Program-made: the position numbers and the translations under genes
Notes under the pieces: model-generated
Database searches by the model: none
The model's input: only the letters and a program-made list of their open reading frames with translations
Told to the model about the DNA's origin: nothing
In this document: one piece after another, positions 16,883-24,658 of the stretch
How the letters are laid out: each line of letters opens with the position of its first letter
Position numbering within the stretch: the first letter of the stretch is position 1
NCBI RefSeq assembly: GCF_036014215.1
Contig: NZ_CP107921.1
Coordinates: 186,001-250,000, forward strand
DNA: 64,000 nt
Source: Streptomyces sp. NBC_00440
GTDB taxonomy: Bacteria > Actinomycetota > Actinomycetes > Streptomycetales > Streptomycetaceae
Direction of reading: 5' to 3'

Positions 16883-17031
16883 GCAGATATGTCTGCCACC
16901 AACGAGCTTTCATCGGATGTATCGATGAATTCAACGAACGGGCGGAACTCTGCTATCTGGCTCAGCCAGGTGTCAAGGGGTCCGACACAGGGTCAGCAGC
17001 CATGCACGGCGACCCAGTTGTCCGATGTATC
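16883..17031. promoter_or_regulatory. upstream region of GH141-like gene with several dyads
   Basis: The gap holds GCAGA-TATG-TCTGC (16883-16896), the 7-bp inverted repeat TTCATCG/CGATGAA around GATGTAT (16909-16929), and a second GATGTATC octamer at 17024-17031. These are candidate operators for the leftward gene at 16846; no regulator gene is adjacent. Confidence 0.4.
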
Positions 17032-17048
17032 AGCGGCGGGGGCGAACG

Positions 17049-17083
17049 CCGGAGGGGGCGGTCATGTCGACCGCCCCCTCCGG
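17049..17083 (-). terminator. terminator of the hsaADCB-kstD operon
   Basis: A perfect 15-bp stem (CCGGAGGGGGCGGTC and complement) with loop ATGTC, 22 nt beyond the kstD stop. It insulates the steroid operon from the GH141-like gene. Confidence 0.85.
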
Positions 17084-17105
17084 TGGCTTCCCGTACAGCG
17101 AGGCA

Positions 17106-18791
17106 CTACTGGCGTTCGCTCTTGAGCTCCCGCGCGATGTCCCCCACGGCCGCCCAGCTGAATGCCATGGCGGGGCCGATGGTCGCCCCAGGACCGGGAT
17201 AGGTCTCGCCCATCACCGCGGCGGACACGTTGCCCGACGCGTACAGCCCCTTGATGGCGGTGCCGTCCTCGCGCAGGACCCGCGCGGACCCGTCGGCCAC
17301 CAGGCCGCCCTTGGTGCCGATGTCCCCGGGGTGGACGGGGATGGCGTAGTACGGCGCCTTCTCCAGCGGGGCGAGGTTGGGATTGAGCAGCGTCGGGTCG
17401 CCGTAGTACCGGTCGTAGACGCTCTCGCCGCGCTGGAAGTCCTCGTCACGGCCCGCCCGCGCGAAGCCGTTGAACCGTTCGATGGTGGCGCCGAGTTGCT
17501 CCGGCGCCGCGCCGATCCGGGCGGCCAGTTCGGGCAGTGTCCGCGCCTTCTTGACGAAGCCGCTCGCCAGCCACTTCTTCGGGAAGGGCTGGCCCGGGAA
17601 GAGACCCATGAAGATGTAGCGCGCCTTGGCCCGGCCGTCCATGATCAGCCAGGACGGCACGGTGGAGGCGTCCGGCCGGTCCTTGGCGTACATCTCGTCG
17701 ACGAACTGGTGGTACGGAGCAGCCTCGTTGGCGTACCGCTCCCCCGCGCCGTTGACGATGACCATGCCGGGGATGCCCCGGTCGGCGACCAGGAAGAACG
17801 GCTTCTCGTCCGGGCCCGGCGGTACGACGGACGGGGCGCCCCACACCTTGTCGAGCAGGTCCGTCGCGGCGCCCGCCTCGACGCCGAGCCGCAGCGCGTC
17901 ACCGGTCTGCCCGTCCGATGCCGAGGTCCAGGCCGTCGAGGTGGGCGCGGGCAGGTACTTCTCACGCAGCTGCTGGTCGTGCGAGAAGCCGCCGGAGGCG
18001 AGGACCACGCCGCCGTGCGCCCGGATCGTGACGGGCGTGCCGTTGCGCTCGGCGCGTACGCCGGTGATCCGGCCGTCCTCCTCCACCAGGCCGGTGAGCG
18101 GCGTGGACAGCCACAGCACGCCGCCGAGTGCGTCGAGCGACTGGCGCATCCGGGCGATCAGCGCCTGGCCGAGTGCGATCGGCTTCGCACCCCTGGCCAG
18201 CGCCCCGACCGCCTGCAGACCGACCTTCACCGATGTCTTCCGGCCCTCCCAGGTGCGGGCGACCATGTTGAGGAAGCGGAAGTCGTACGAGGTGATGGTG
18301 AGCCCGTAGGTGGGCAGACCGGCCGGGCGCATGGTGGCGCTGCGGTCGGGCGGGAGCTTCTTGAAGTCGAAGACCAGCGGCTCGATGGAGCGGCCCTGCG
18401 GATAGCCGCCGAGCGCCTCCGGGAAGTAGTCGGAGTAGCCGGGGGTGTAGGCGAATCTGACCGTGGTGCGGTCGTGGAACTCACGGACCATGCGCGGGCC
18501 GTGCTCCAGGTAGGCGTCCTTGCGTTCGGCGGGCACCCGGTCGCCGACGGTCGCGTCGAGGTAGGCGCGCGCCTTGGCAGGGGTGTCGCCGAGGCCCGCG
18601 GCGTCCAGATGGAAGTTGCCCGGTACCCAGATCGCGCCGCCCGACAGGGCGGTGGAGCCGCCGTACAGCTCCGTCTTCTCGATCACCAGGGCGGTCAGGC
18701 CGCGCAGCCGCGCGGTGATGGCCGCCGCGAATCCGGCGGCGCCGGATCCGACGACGACCACGTCGTAACTGTGGTCCCAGCGGGTGTTCAT
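17106..18791 (-). CDS. kstD: 3-ketosteroid delta-1-dehydrogenase
   Basis: 561-aa flavoprotein. The N-terminal Rossmann motif VVVVGSGAAGFAAAITA (about 11-27) is followed by an FAD-binding ELYGGSTALSGGAIWVP. The C-terminus has GLYASGNVSAAVMGETYPG and PGATIGPAMAFSW, the KstD substrate/FAD region with its conserved Tyr and Gly. It inserts the C1-C2 double bond in ring A of 3-ketosteroids; with 9-alpha-hydroxylation this opens ring B. It is the last gene of the leftward hsaA-D-C-B-kstD operon, which supports steroid over other FAD-dependent reductase roles. Codon use matches its neighbours. Confidence 0.9.
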   Translation of the reverse strand: MNTRWDHSYDVVVVGSGAAGFAAAITARLRGLTALVIEKTELYGGSTALSGGAIWVPGNFHLDAAGLGDTPAKARAYLDATVGDRVPAERKDAYLEHGPRMVREFHDRTTVRFAYTPGYSDYFPEALGGYPQGRSIEPLVFDFKKLPPDRSATMRPAGLPTYGLTITSYDFRFLNMVARTWEGRKTSVKVGLQAVGALARGAKPIALGQALIARMRQSLDALGGVLWLSTPLTGLVEEDGRITGVRAERNGTPVTIRAHGGVVLASGGFSHDQQLREKYLPAPTSTAWTSASDGQTGDALRLGVEAGAATDLLDKVWGAPSVVPPGPDEKPFFLVADRGIPGMVIVNGAGERYANEAAPYHQFVDEMYAKDRPDASTVPSWLIMDGRAKARYIFMGLFPGQPFPKKWLASGFVKKARTLPELAARIGAAPEQLGATIERFNGFARAGRDEDFQRGESVYDRYYGDPTLLNPNLAPLEKAPYYAIPVHPGDIGTKGGLVADGSARVLREDGTAIKGLYASGNVSAAVMGETYPGPGATIGPAMAFSWAAVGDIARELKSERQ

Positions 18792-18808
18792 GGGGCGGTC
18801 CTCTCCGG

Positions 18809-18836
18809 CCGGGCGCCGTTCGGCGCCGGCGCCCGG
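18809..18836 (-). repeat. intercistronic hairpin between hsaB and kstD
   Basis: CCGGGCGCC pairs with GGCGCCCGG around a 10-nt loop in the 124-bp hsaB-kstD gap, 17 bp before the kstD start. It could stabilise the upstream message or tune kstD expression; effect unknown. Confidence 0.45.
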
Positions 18837-18915
18837 TCACGTTTCACGGCTGTGGCCAGCGGCGGGCGGGGGCGGCTGCCGGGCCGCCCCGCGCCGCCGC
18901 AGCGCACGCCGGGGT

Positions 18916-19416
18916 TCATCGGAAGTCGCCTGCCGCGTAGGCGCTGCCGAAGTAGAGCAGCGGTGATCCGTCCGGCCTGGCGGCGAGTTCGAGTACCTGG
19001 CCGGTGACGACGAGGTGGTCGCCCGCCTCCTGGACGTCGTACAGCGCGCAGTCCACGGTGGCCAGGGCGCCGTCGATCCGTACGGTGCCGTGCTCCGACA
19101 CCGTCCAGCCGACGCCGTCGAACTTGTCGCCCCCGCGTCCGCCGAGCGCTGCGCAGACCTCGCGCTGTTCCTCGGCGAGGACGCTGACGGTGAATCGTCC
19201 GGTGCGCGCGACATGCGGCCAGCTGGTCGACGACTTGCCGACGCAGAGCATGACCAGCGGCGGGTCGAGGGAGAGCGAGGCGAAGGACTGGCAGGCGAGG
19301 CCCACCGGCCTGCCGTCGCTGTCGGCGGACGCGACGACCGTGATGCCGCTCGCGAACCGGCCGAGCACCTCCCGGAAGGCGGCCGGGGCGACCGGTGCCT
19401 CCGTCAGCCGTTCCAC
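18916..19416 (-). CDS. hsaB: 3-HSA hydroxylase reductase component (flavin reductase)
   Basis: About 166 aa, flavin reductase domain of the HpaC/HsaB type: AFREVLGRFASGITVVAS, PVGLACQSFASLSLDPPLV, RFTVSVLAEEQREVCAAL, GDHLVVTGQVLEL. It supplies reduced flavin to the oxygenase HsaA, which hydroxylates the phenolic secosteroid 3-HSA to a catechol. GTG at 19416 overlaps the end of hsaC by 13 bp; this start aligns with the family N-terminus, although the ribosome-binding site is weak (GGGG). Its place directly after hsaC and before kstD supports the assignment over a general flavin reductase. Confidence 0.88.
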   Translation of the reverse strand: MERLTEAPVAPAAFREVLGRFASGITVVASADSDGRPVGLACQSFASLSLDPPLVMLCVGKSSTSWPHVARTGRFTVSVLAEEQREVCAALGGRGGDKFDGVGWTVSEHGTVRIDGALATVDCALYDVQEAGDHLVVTGQVLELAARPDGSPLLYFGSAYAAGDFR

Positions 19417-20297
19417 TTGTGGCCCCAGAAGCTGTCGGCGGTCATCTCCTTGGCGACCCAGGTGCTGTCGTCGACGAGGCGGCCCTCGGTGCCGTACTCG
19501 ACCTGGAAGCCGCCGGGGGCCTGCGCGTAGAAGGACACCATCAGGTCGTTGGTGTGCCGGCCGAGGGTGGACGCGACGGGGATGCCGGCCTCGTGGATGC
19601 GGTCGAGCCCGCGGCCCACGTCGTCGAGCGTGGCCACCTCGACCATGAAGTGCACGATGCCGGGCTCCATCAGGCCCGGGTACAGGCCCAGGCTGTGGTG
19701 GCGGGGGTTGCACCCCATGAAGTGCATCCAGTGGAAGTCGCGGTCGGCGGCGGCGCCGGGCACGATGGCGGCGGGCAGCCGCATCGAGTCGCGCAGTGTG
19801 AAGCCGAGGAGCCCTTCGTAGAAGTCGTACGCCTCCTCCATGGCGGGGGCGGGGAGCACGACGTGGCCCAGGCCCAGGTCACCGGTGACGAAGCGGTTGC
19901 CGTACGGGGTGACGGCCGGGCTGTGGTCCTGTGCCTGGCCCCAGAAGATCTCCAGCTGGTTGCCGGCCGGGTCCTGGCAGTGGAACATGCCCTGCACCCG
20001 CCGGTCGGCGAGCTCGTCGGGCTTGGCGTCCTCGACCTCGACCCCGGCCGCCGTGAGTTCCGTGCGGGCGACGGCGAGAGCCGCGGCGTCACGTACCTCC
20101 CAGCCGGCGGCGAGGAGCCGGTCGGTGGCGCCGCGCACGACGGTGATGCGGTGCGCGCGGTCGTCGAGTCGCAACCGCAGGGTGTCCTCGGTCGATCCCG
20201 GCGCCTCGATCATGCCGAGGACGTCGAGCGTGAAGGCACGCCACTCATCGAACCTGGCGGTTTCCAGACGCAGATAGCCCAGTGCGCGAATATCCAT
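19404..20297 (-). CDS. hsaC: extradiol catechol dioxygenase for secosteroids
   Basis: 297 aa, two VOC modules as in BphC-type class I extradiol dioxygenases. Fe(II) ligands are His145 (LGLGHVV), His216 (GIVHFM) and Glu267 (FQVEYG), and the C-terminal signature ends in WGHKWNG. It cleaves the catechol ring A of 3,4-DHSA meta to give 4,9-DSHA. ATG at 20297 (MDIRALGYLRLE) is the family start. It lies between hsaD (14-bp gap) and hsaB (overlap), inside the steroid operon, so biphenyl is a less likely substrate. Confidence 0.93.
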   Translation of the reverse strand: MDIRALGYLRLETARFDEWRAFTLDVLGMIEAPGSTEDTLRLRLDDRAHRITVVRGATDRLLAAGWEVRDAAALAVARTELTAAGVEVEDAKPDELADRRVQGMFHCQDPAGNQLEIFWGQAQDHSPAVTPYGNRFVTGDLGLGHVVLPAPAMEEAYDFYEGLLGFTLRDSMRLPAAIVPGAAADRDFHWMHFMGCNPRHHSLGLYPGLMEPGIVHFMVEVATLDDVGRGLDRIHEAGIPVASTLGRHTNDLMVSFYAQAPGGFQVEYGTEGRLVDDSTWVAKEMTADSFWGHKWNG

Positions 20298-20311
20298 GAA
20301 CCTGGTGCCTC

Positions 20312-21172
20312 TCAGTGCGTGAAGAAGTCGACGGCGAGCCGGTTGAACTCGTCGGCCTGTTCGGTCTGCGCCCAGTGGCCGCAGTGCGGGAACACATGGA
20401 GCCGGGCGTCGGGGATCGCCTTGAGCGCCACCAGTGCCCCGTCGAGCGGGTTGGCCCGGTCCTCGCGGCCCCAGGTGAGCAGCACGGGTGCGGTGATGCG
20501 GTGGGCCTCGCGCCACAGCATGGTGTCCTGCTGCCAGGCCGGGTTGGCGAAGGAGGCCGCCATCCGTGCGCTGCCGACCTTGGTGCTGGGATCGATGGCC
20601 TGCGCCCAGCGCTCCTCGATCAGCTCGTCGGTGACGATGGCCGGGTCGTAGGCGAGTGTGGTGAGGAAGGTGCGCAGCTGGTCCTTGGTCGGCTCGGCGG
20701 CCGCGCTGAACTCGAAGAGCCGCTTGATGCCTTCGGTGGGGTCGGCGGCGAAGAGGTTGAGGGAGATCCCGCCGGGCCCCATCAACAGGAGCTTGTCCAC
20801 CTTGTCCGGGTGGTTGAGCGCCATCCGTGTGGAGGTGCCGCCGCCGAGCGAGTTGCCGATGAAGTGGGCCCGGGATATGCCCAGTTCGTCCATCAGGGCG
20901 GCCACGGCGTCCGCGCTGAAGCTGAAGAAGTCCTTGTCGAGTTCGGGCTTGTCGGAGGCTCCGAAGCAGGGCTGGTCGACGAGGAGGGTACGGAAGTGCT
21001 CGGCGAAGACCGGCAGGTTGCCGCCGAAGTTGGACCAGCCGGAGGCGCCGGGGCCGCCACCGTGCAGCATGATCACGACGGGTGTGCCGGCATCGGCCGG
21101 TCCCGCCTCGTGGTAGTGCAGGGTGAGTCCGCCGGCCTTGACGGTGCGGGAGGTGGAGTCGTGGTCGATCAC
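20312..21172 (-). CDS. hsaD: 4,9-DSHA hydrolase (meta-cleavage product C-C hydrolase)
   Basis: 286 aa, alpha/beta fold MCP hydrolase. Ser108 lies in GNSLGGG, Asp238 in WGREDRANPLDG, His266 in HCGHWAQ, and the oxyanion region is HGGGPGASGW. It cleaves a C-C bond of the ring-opened steroid, releasing the C/D-ring acid (DOHNAA/HIP) and 2-hydroxyhexa-2,4-dienoate. Its ATG overlaps the hsaA stop (ATGA), giving translational coupling. Confidence 0.93.
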   Translation of the reverse strand: MIDHDSTSRTVKAGGLTLHYHEAGPADAGTPVVIMLHGGGPGASGWSNFGGNLPVFAEHFRTLLVDQPCFGASDKPELDKDFFSFSADAVAALMDELGISRAHFIGNSLGGGTSTRMALNHPDKVDKLLLMGPGGISLNLFAADPTEGIKRLFEFSAAAEPTKDQLRTFLTTLAYDPAIVTDELIEERWAQAIDPSTKVGSARMAASFANPAWQQDTMLWREAHRITAPVLLTWGREDRANPLDGALVALKAIPDARLHVFPHCGHWAQTEQADEFNRLAVDFFTH

Positions 21173-22344
21173 AGCATCGTGTCCTGGGTTTCGAGGCCGA
21201 GGGCTCCGCGGCCGAAGAGGACGAGCGCGCGCTCGGGGTCGTTGGCGGCGTGGCCGCGGGCGTTGTGGGCGTCGCGCCAGGCGCGCTGGATCGCGTTGTC
21301 GCCGGTGCGCATGGCGCTGCCGCCTGCGTTCTCCATCAGCAGGTCGACGGCGGCGACCGCGCGCTCGGTGGCGAGCACCTGGTCACGGCGGGTGCGGGTG
21401 CGCAGCGCGGTCGGGAGCTCCTCACCGCGTTCGGCACACTCGTACAGGTCCGAGATGTTCCGGACGAGCTGTAGCCAGGAGGCGTCGATGTCGCTGGCGG
21501 CGCGGGCGATGCGCACCTGTGCGAAGGGGTCCTCGGCGACCTGCTGCCCGTACGAGACGCGGATCCGCTCGCGGGTGGCGGCGACGTAGCTGTCGTACGC
21601 GCCTTCGGCGATGCCGATCACCGGGGTGGAGATGGTGGTGGTGAAGACCGAGGCGTACGGCAGGCGGTAGAGCGGTTCGGGGTTGTGCTCCTGCCCGGGG
21701 GACTGCAGGGCGGTGACCGGTCCGAAGCTGAGGGCGCGGTGGTCGGGGACGAAGGCGTCCTCGATGATGATGTCGTTGCTGCCGCTGCCGCGGAGTCCGA
21801 CGGTGTCCCAGACGTCGTCGATGCGGTAGTCGGTGCGCGGCACCAGGAAGGTGCGCATGTCGACGGGCTTGCCGTCGGCGTCGTTGATGATGCCGCCGAG
21901 CAGCGCCCAGTCGGCGTGGTCGCAGCCGGATGAGAAGCGCCAGCGCCCGGAGATCCGGAAGCCGTCACCCTCGGCGGTGGGGGTGACCTTGCCGGTCGGG
22001 GCGTACGAGGAGCAGATGCGGACCCGGTTGTCCTGGCCCCACACCTCCTCCTGAGCGCGCTGGTCGTACAGCCCGACGTGCCACGGGTGGACGCCGACGA
22101 CGGAGGCGACCCAGCCGGTGGACCCGCAGGCCCTGGCGATCTCTCTGACGGCGCTGTAGAAGACTGCGGGGTGTGCGGCGAAGCCGCCGTACGCCTTGGG
22201 CTGAAGGAGCCGGAAGAAGCCGGTATCGGCGAGTTCCTTGATGGAAGTGTCCGGCACGCGGCGCAGCGCCTCGGTCTCGGCGGCGCGCTCGCGCAGGGTC
22301 GGGGCAAGGGCCCGCACGGCGGCGAGAACCTCGTCGGCACTCAT
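21169..22344 (-). CDS. hsaA: 3-HSA hydroxylase oxygenase component (flavin-dependent)
   Basis: About 391 aa, acyl-CoA-dehydrogenase-fold flavin monooxygenase (group D). It has RLLQPKAYGGFAAHPAVFY, ACGSTGWVASVVGVHPWH and RWRFSSGCDHADWALLGG. It uses HsaB-reduced flavin and O2 to hydroxylate 3-HSA. Two in-frame ATGs exist at 22350 and 22344; GAGAGG is optimally spaced only for the latter. It is the first gene of the operon, divergent from the IclR gene with a palindromic site between. Confidence 0.92.
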   Translation of the reverse strand: MSADEVLAAVRALAPTLRERAAETEALRRVPDTSIKELADTGFFRLLQPKAYGGFAAHPAVFYSAVREIARACGSTGWVASVVGVHPWHVGLYDQRAQEEVWGQDNRVRICSSYAPTGKVTPTAEGDGFRISGRWRFSSGCDHADWALLGGIINDADGKPVDMRTFLVPRTDYRIDDVWDTVGLRGSGSNDIIIEDAFVPDHRALSFGPVTALQSPGQEHNPEPLYRLPYASVFTTTISTPVIGIAEGAYDSYVAATRERIRVSYGQQVAEDPFAQVRIARAASDIDASWLQLVRNISDLYECAERGEELPTALRTRTRRDQVLATERAVAAVDLLMENAGGSAMRTGDNAIQRAWRDAHNARGHAANDPERALVLFGRGALGLETQDTML

Positions 22345-22397
22345 GCGCATCCCCTCTCGGTCGTCCTGGTTGGGTGCGAGGAACCTACGCTTTTACT

Positions 22398-22435
22398 ATT
22401 CCGAAACGAAATACCTTCTTCCCGCTGAGCGGGAA
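22398..22435. promoter_or_regulatory. hsaA/iclR divergent promoter with palindromic operator
   Basis: A perfect inverted repeat TTCCCGC-TGA-GCGGGAA (22419-22435) and just upstream a near-palindrome ATTCCG-AAA-CGAAAT (22398-22412) lie between hsaA and the IclR gene. The first recurs imperfectly at 28856-28872 before the second steroid operon, so it is the best candidate IclR binding site. Confidence 0.65.
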
Positions 22436-22453
22436 CCGTGGAAGCCTCACGAC

Positions 22454-23317
22454 ATGGCAGAGCAGCCACCCTCACTGTTGGAGAAAGCCGCGCTGGTACT
22501 GGGTGCCTTCGAGGGCCCGGCGCCCCGGCTGACGCTGACCGAAGTGATCCACCGCTCGGGACTTCCGCGCTCGTCGGTGCACCGCATACTCGATCAGCTC
22601 GTACGTCTGCGCTGGCTGGACCGGGAGGGCCGGGACTACCGGCTCGGGATGCGGATGCTGGAGCTCGGCGCTCTGGCCTCGCACCACAACCGGCTGCGCA
22701 GAGCGGCCCTGCCGCATCTGCACGCGCTGCACGAGTCCACCGGGCATGTGGCACACCTCGCCGTGCTCGACGGGCCCGAGGTGGTGTATCTGGAGCGCAT
22801 CGGCGGGGCTCAGGACGGGAGCGTGCCCTCGCGGGTGGGCGGCCGGCAGCCGGCGTACTGCACGGGGACGGGCAAGGCGATCCTCGCGTTCAGCGAGGAC
22901 GCGCTCGTGGCCGAGACGGTACGGGCGGGGCTGCGGCCGCGCACGGCCCGCACGATCACCCGCCCGGTGGCGTTCCGTGAGGAGCTGCGGCGGATCCGGG
23001 AGCGGGGTGTGGCCTTCGACGTCGAGGAGGCGTTCCGGGGGGTGTCGTGCGTGGCGGCGCCGCTGCGGGGCTCGGGACGGGCGATCGCCTCGGTGTCGAT
23101 CTGCGGCAATGGCACGCACCGCGAGCTGGAGCGGCTGGCCCCCGTGGTGCTGGCCACGTCCCGCGCGGTGTGGCGCTCGCTCTTCGGACCGGGGCGCGCG
23201 GAGGCCCGGACGCGGATGCCCGGGAACCCCGCCCCCGCCCCGGCGGTGACCTCGCCCATCGACCCGGTGGAGATGGACAACATGATGTCGTGGATGCGGT
23301 TCGTCGACTGGATGTGA
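22454..23317 (+). CDS. IclR family transcriptional regulator of the steroid operons (inferred)
   Basis: 287 aa. N-terminal winged helix (about 10-70: LTLTEVIHRSGLPRSSVHRI, LVRLRWLDREGRDYRLG), then the IclR effector domain (PHLHALHESTGHVAHLAVL, AYCTGTGKAILAFS, VSCVAAPLRGSGRAIASVS). A ~45-residue Pro/Ala-rich tail ends in MSWMRFVDWM, which is unusual for the family. It is divergent from hsaA with a palindrome between and sits between two steroid operons, so it most likely controls them. The known cholesterol regulators KstR/KstR2 are TetR proteins and none is seen here. Confidence 0.85.
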   Translation: MAEQPPSLLEKAALVLGAFEGPAPRLTLTEVIHRSGLPRSSVHRILDQLVRLRWLDREGRDYRLGMRMLELGALASHHNRLRRAALPHLHALHESTGHVAHLAVLDGPEVVYLERIGGAQDGSVPSRVGGRQPAYCTGTGKAILAFSEDALVAETVRAGLRPRTARTITRPVAFREELRRIRERGVAFDVEEAFRGVSCVAAPLRGSGRAIASVSICGNGTHRELERLAPVVLATSRAVWRSLFGPGRAEARTRMPGNPAPAPAVTSPIDPVEMDNMMSWMRFVDWM

Positions 23318-23321
23318 GGCG

Positions 23322-23344
23322 GGGCCCCGGCCGATCGGGGGCCC
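23322..23344. terminator. hairpin between convergent iclR and kshB
   Basis: GGGCCCC pairs with GGGGCCC around a 9-nt loop just after the iclR stop in the 94-bp convergent gap. Candidate terminator for iclR and possibly for the opposing kshB operon. Confidence 0.5.
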
Positions 23345-23411
23345 AGGGGCGGGGGGCGCGGGGCTGGCCGGAGGACCGGCCGGTCCCGCGTGGCGGGACA
23401 GCGGGAGCAGG

Positions 23412-24464
23412 TCAGGAGTAGCTGATGCTGATCCGCTCGCTGACCGGCAGCGCCTGGCAGGCCAGGATGTAGCCCTCCGCGCGGTCCTCGTCGTCCAGGA
23501 CGTCGTCGTGGGCCACCGAGACCTCTCCTTCGAGGACCCGGCAGGCGCAGGCGGCGCAGGCGCCCTCCCGGCAGGAGAACGGGGCGTCGATTCCCGCCGC
23601 GAGCAGGGCGTCGAGCAGGGGGGTGGTGGCGCCCCAGGCCACCCGGTGGGTCTCACCGTCCAGCTCGACCACCGCCTCGGAGCCTTCGCCCTCCGGCCCG
23701 GCGGGCTCCACGGGCCCGGCCGGGGCCGTGCCGAAGACGTCCCCGCTGAGGGAGAAGAACCGTTCCCGGTGGATGGCGGCGGGGGCGGCCCCCGCCGCGC
23801 GCAGGGCTGCGTCCACCGCGTCCATGAAGGGCGCGGGACCGCAGAGGTACGCGTGGTGGCCGGCGTAGGGCTCCAGGAGTCCGGTGAGCCGGTCCGCGGC
23901 AGGCAGGCCGTCCAGCGTCTCCAGCCAGTGCAGGACGACGAGCCGCCGCGGATAGTCTTCGGCGAGTTCCCGGAGTTCGTCCCGGAAGATCACCGAGGTC
24001 GCGTCGCGGTTGGCGTACAGGAGCACGACGCGGCCCTGACCCCTGTCCAGGGCCGCCTTGGCGAGCGAGATCACCGGGGTGATGCCGCTGCCCGCGGCCG
24101 CCAGCAGCAGATCGCCGTCCAGCGGGCCCGAGCCGAAGGTGCCGGCCGGGGCCAGCACCTCCAGTTCGTCGCCCTCGCCGATGTGGTCGCAGAGCCAGTT
24201 GGAGCCGTGGCCGCCCGCCACCCGCTTCACCGTGATCTTCATCGGTTCGCCGGAGTGCGGGGAGCTGGCGAGGGAGTAGCACCGTGCGGCCACTCCCCCG
24301 TCGGGACCCGGCAGTCTCAGCGTCAGGAACTGGCCCGGCCGGTAGGCGAGTGCACCGTCGGCCGGGTCCAGTACGAAGGAGCGCGCGTCCGCCGTCTCGG
24401 CCACCACAGCGGTGACCCGGACCCGGTGCGTCCGGGCCACCGGCACCTGGGGCAGCTCAGGCAT
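23412..24464 (-). CDS. kshB: 3-ketosteroid 9-alpha-hydroxylase reductase component
   Basis: 350 aa, oxidoreductase of the Pdr/phenylacetate-reductase type. The FAD domain has ARCYSLASSP (RxYSx[ST]), the NAD domain AAGSGITPVISL and LCGPAPFMD. The C-terminal plant-type [2Fe-2S] ferredoxin has CREGACAACAC, then LACQ. It passes electrons from NADH to KshA for 9-alpha-hydroxylation of 3-ketosteroids. Its start overlaps the small Cys-protein gene by 8 bp, and kshA lies just upstream. Confidence 0.92.
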   Translation of the reverse strand: MPELPQVPVARTHRVRVTAVVAETADARSFVLDPADGALAYRPGQFLTLRLPGPDGGVAARCYSLASSPHSGEPMKITVKRVAGGHGSNWLCDHIGEGDELEVLAPAGTFGSGPLDGDLLLAAAGSGITPVISLAKAALDRGQGRVVLLYANRDATSVIFRDELRELAEDYPRRLVVLHWLETLDGLPAADRLTGLLEPYAGHHAYLCGPAPFMDAVDAALRAAGAAPAAIHRERFFSLSGDVFGTAPAGPVEPAGPEGEGSEAVVELDGETHRVAWGATTPLLDALLAAGIDAPFSCREGACAACACRVLEGEVSVAHDDVLDDEDRAEGYILACQALPVSERISISYS

Positions 24465-24657
24465 CGGCCACCGCCAGCCGCCCGTCGCCGACGGCCCGGT
24501 CGATGCTGTCGCGCAGGGCGGCGCAGGTGCGCATCGGGTCCCGGTACTCGTCGCAGACCTCCGCCGCGTCGGCCGTCCACTGCACTGAGGTGTGGGCCAT
24601 GCTGAACTTCTCGCACAGGACCTGGTTGCCGCAAGCCGCGCACTCGACCGGTGTCAT
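24457..24657 (-). CDS. 66-aa CxxC-containing small protein between kshA and kshB
   Basis: 66 aa, five cysteines: CAAC at 6-9, then Cys15, Cys35 and Cys45, with Asp/Glu-rich helices between. It begins one base after the kshA stop (TGACATG) and ends inside kshB, so it is certainly co-translated with the Rieske oxygenase pair. I do not recognise a family. The cysteines could hold zinc or an Fe-S cluster, or it may assist KshA assembly; all of that is inference. Codon use is like its neighbours. Confidence 0.75.
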   Translation of the reverse strand: MTPVECAACGNQVLCEKFSMAHTSVQWTADAAEVCDEYRDPMRTCAALRDSIDRAVGDGRLAVADA

Positions 24658-24658
24658 G

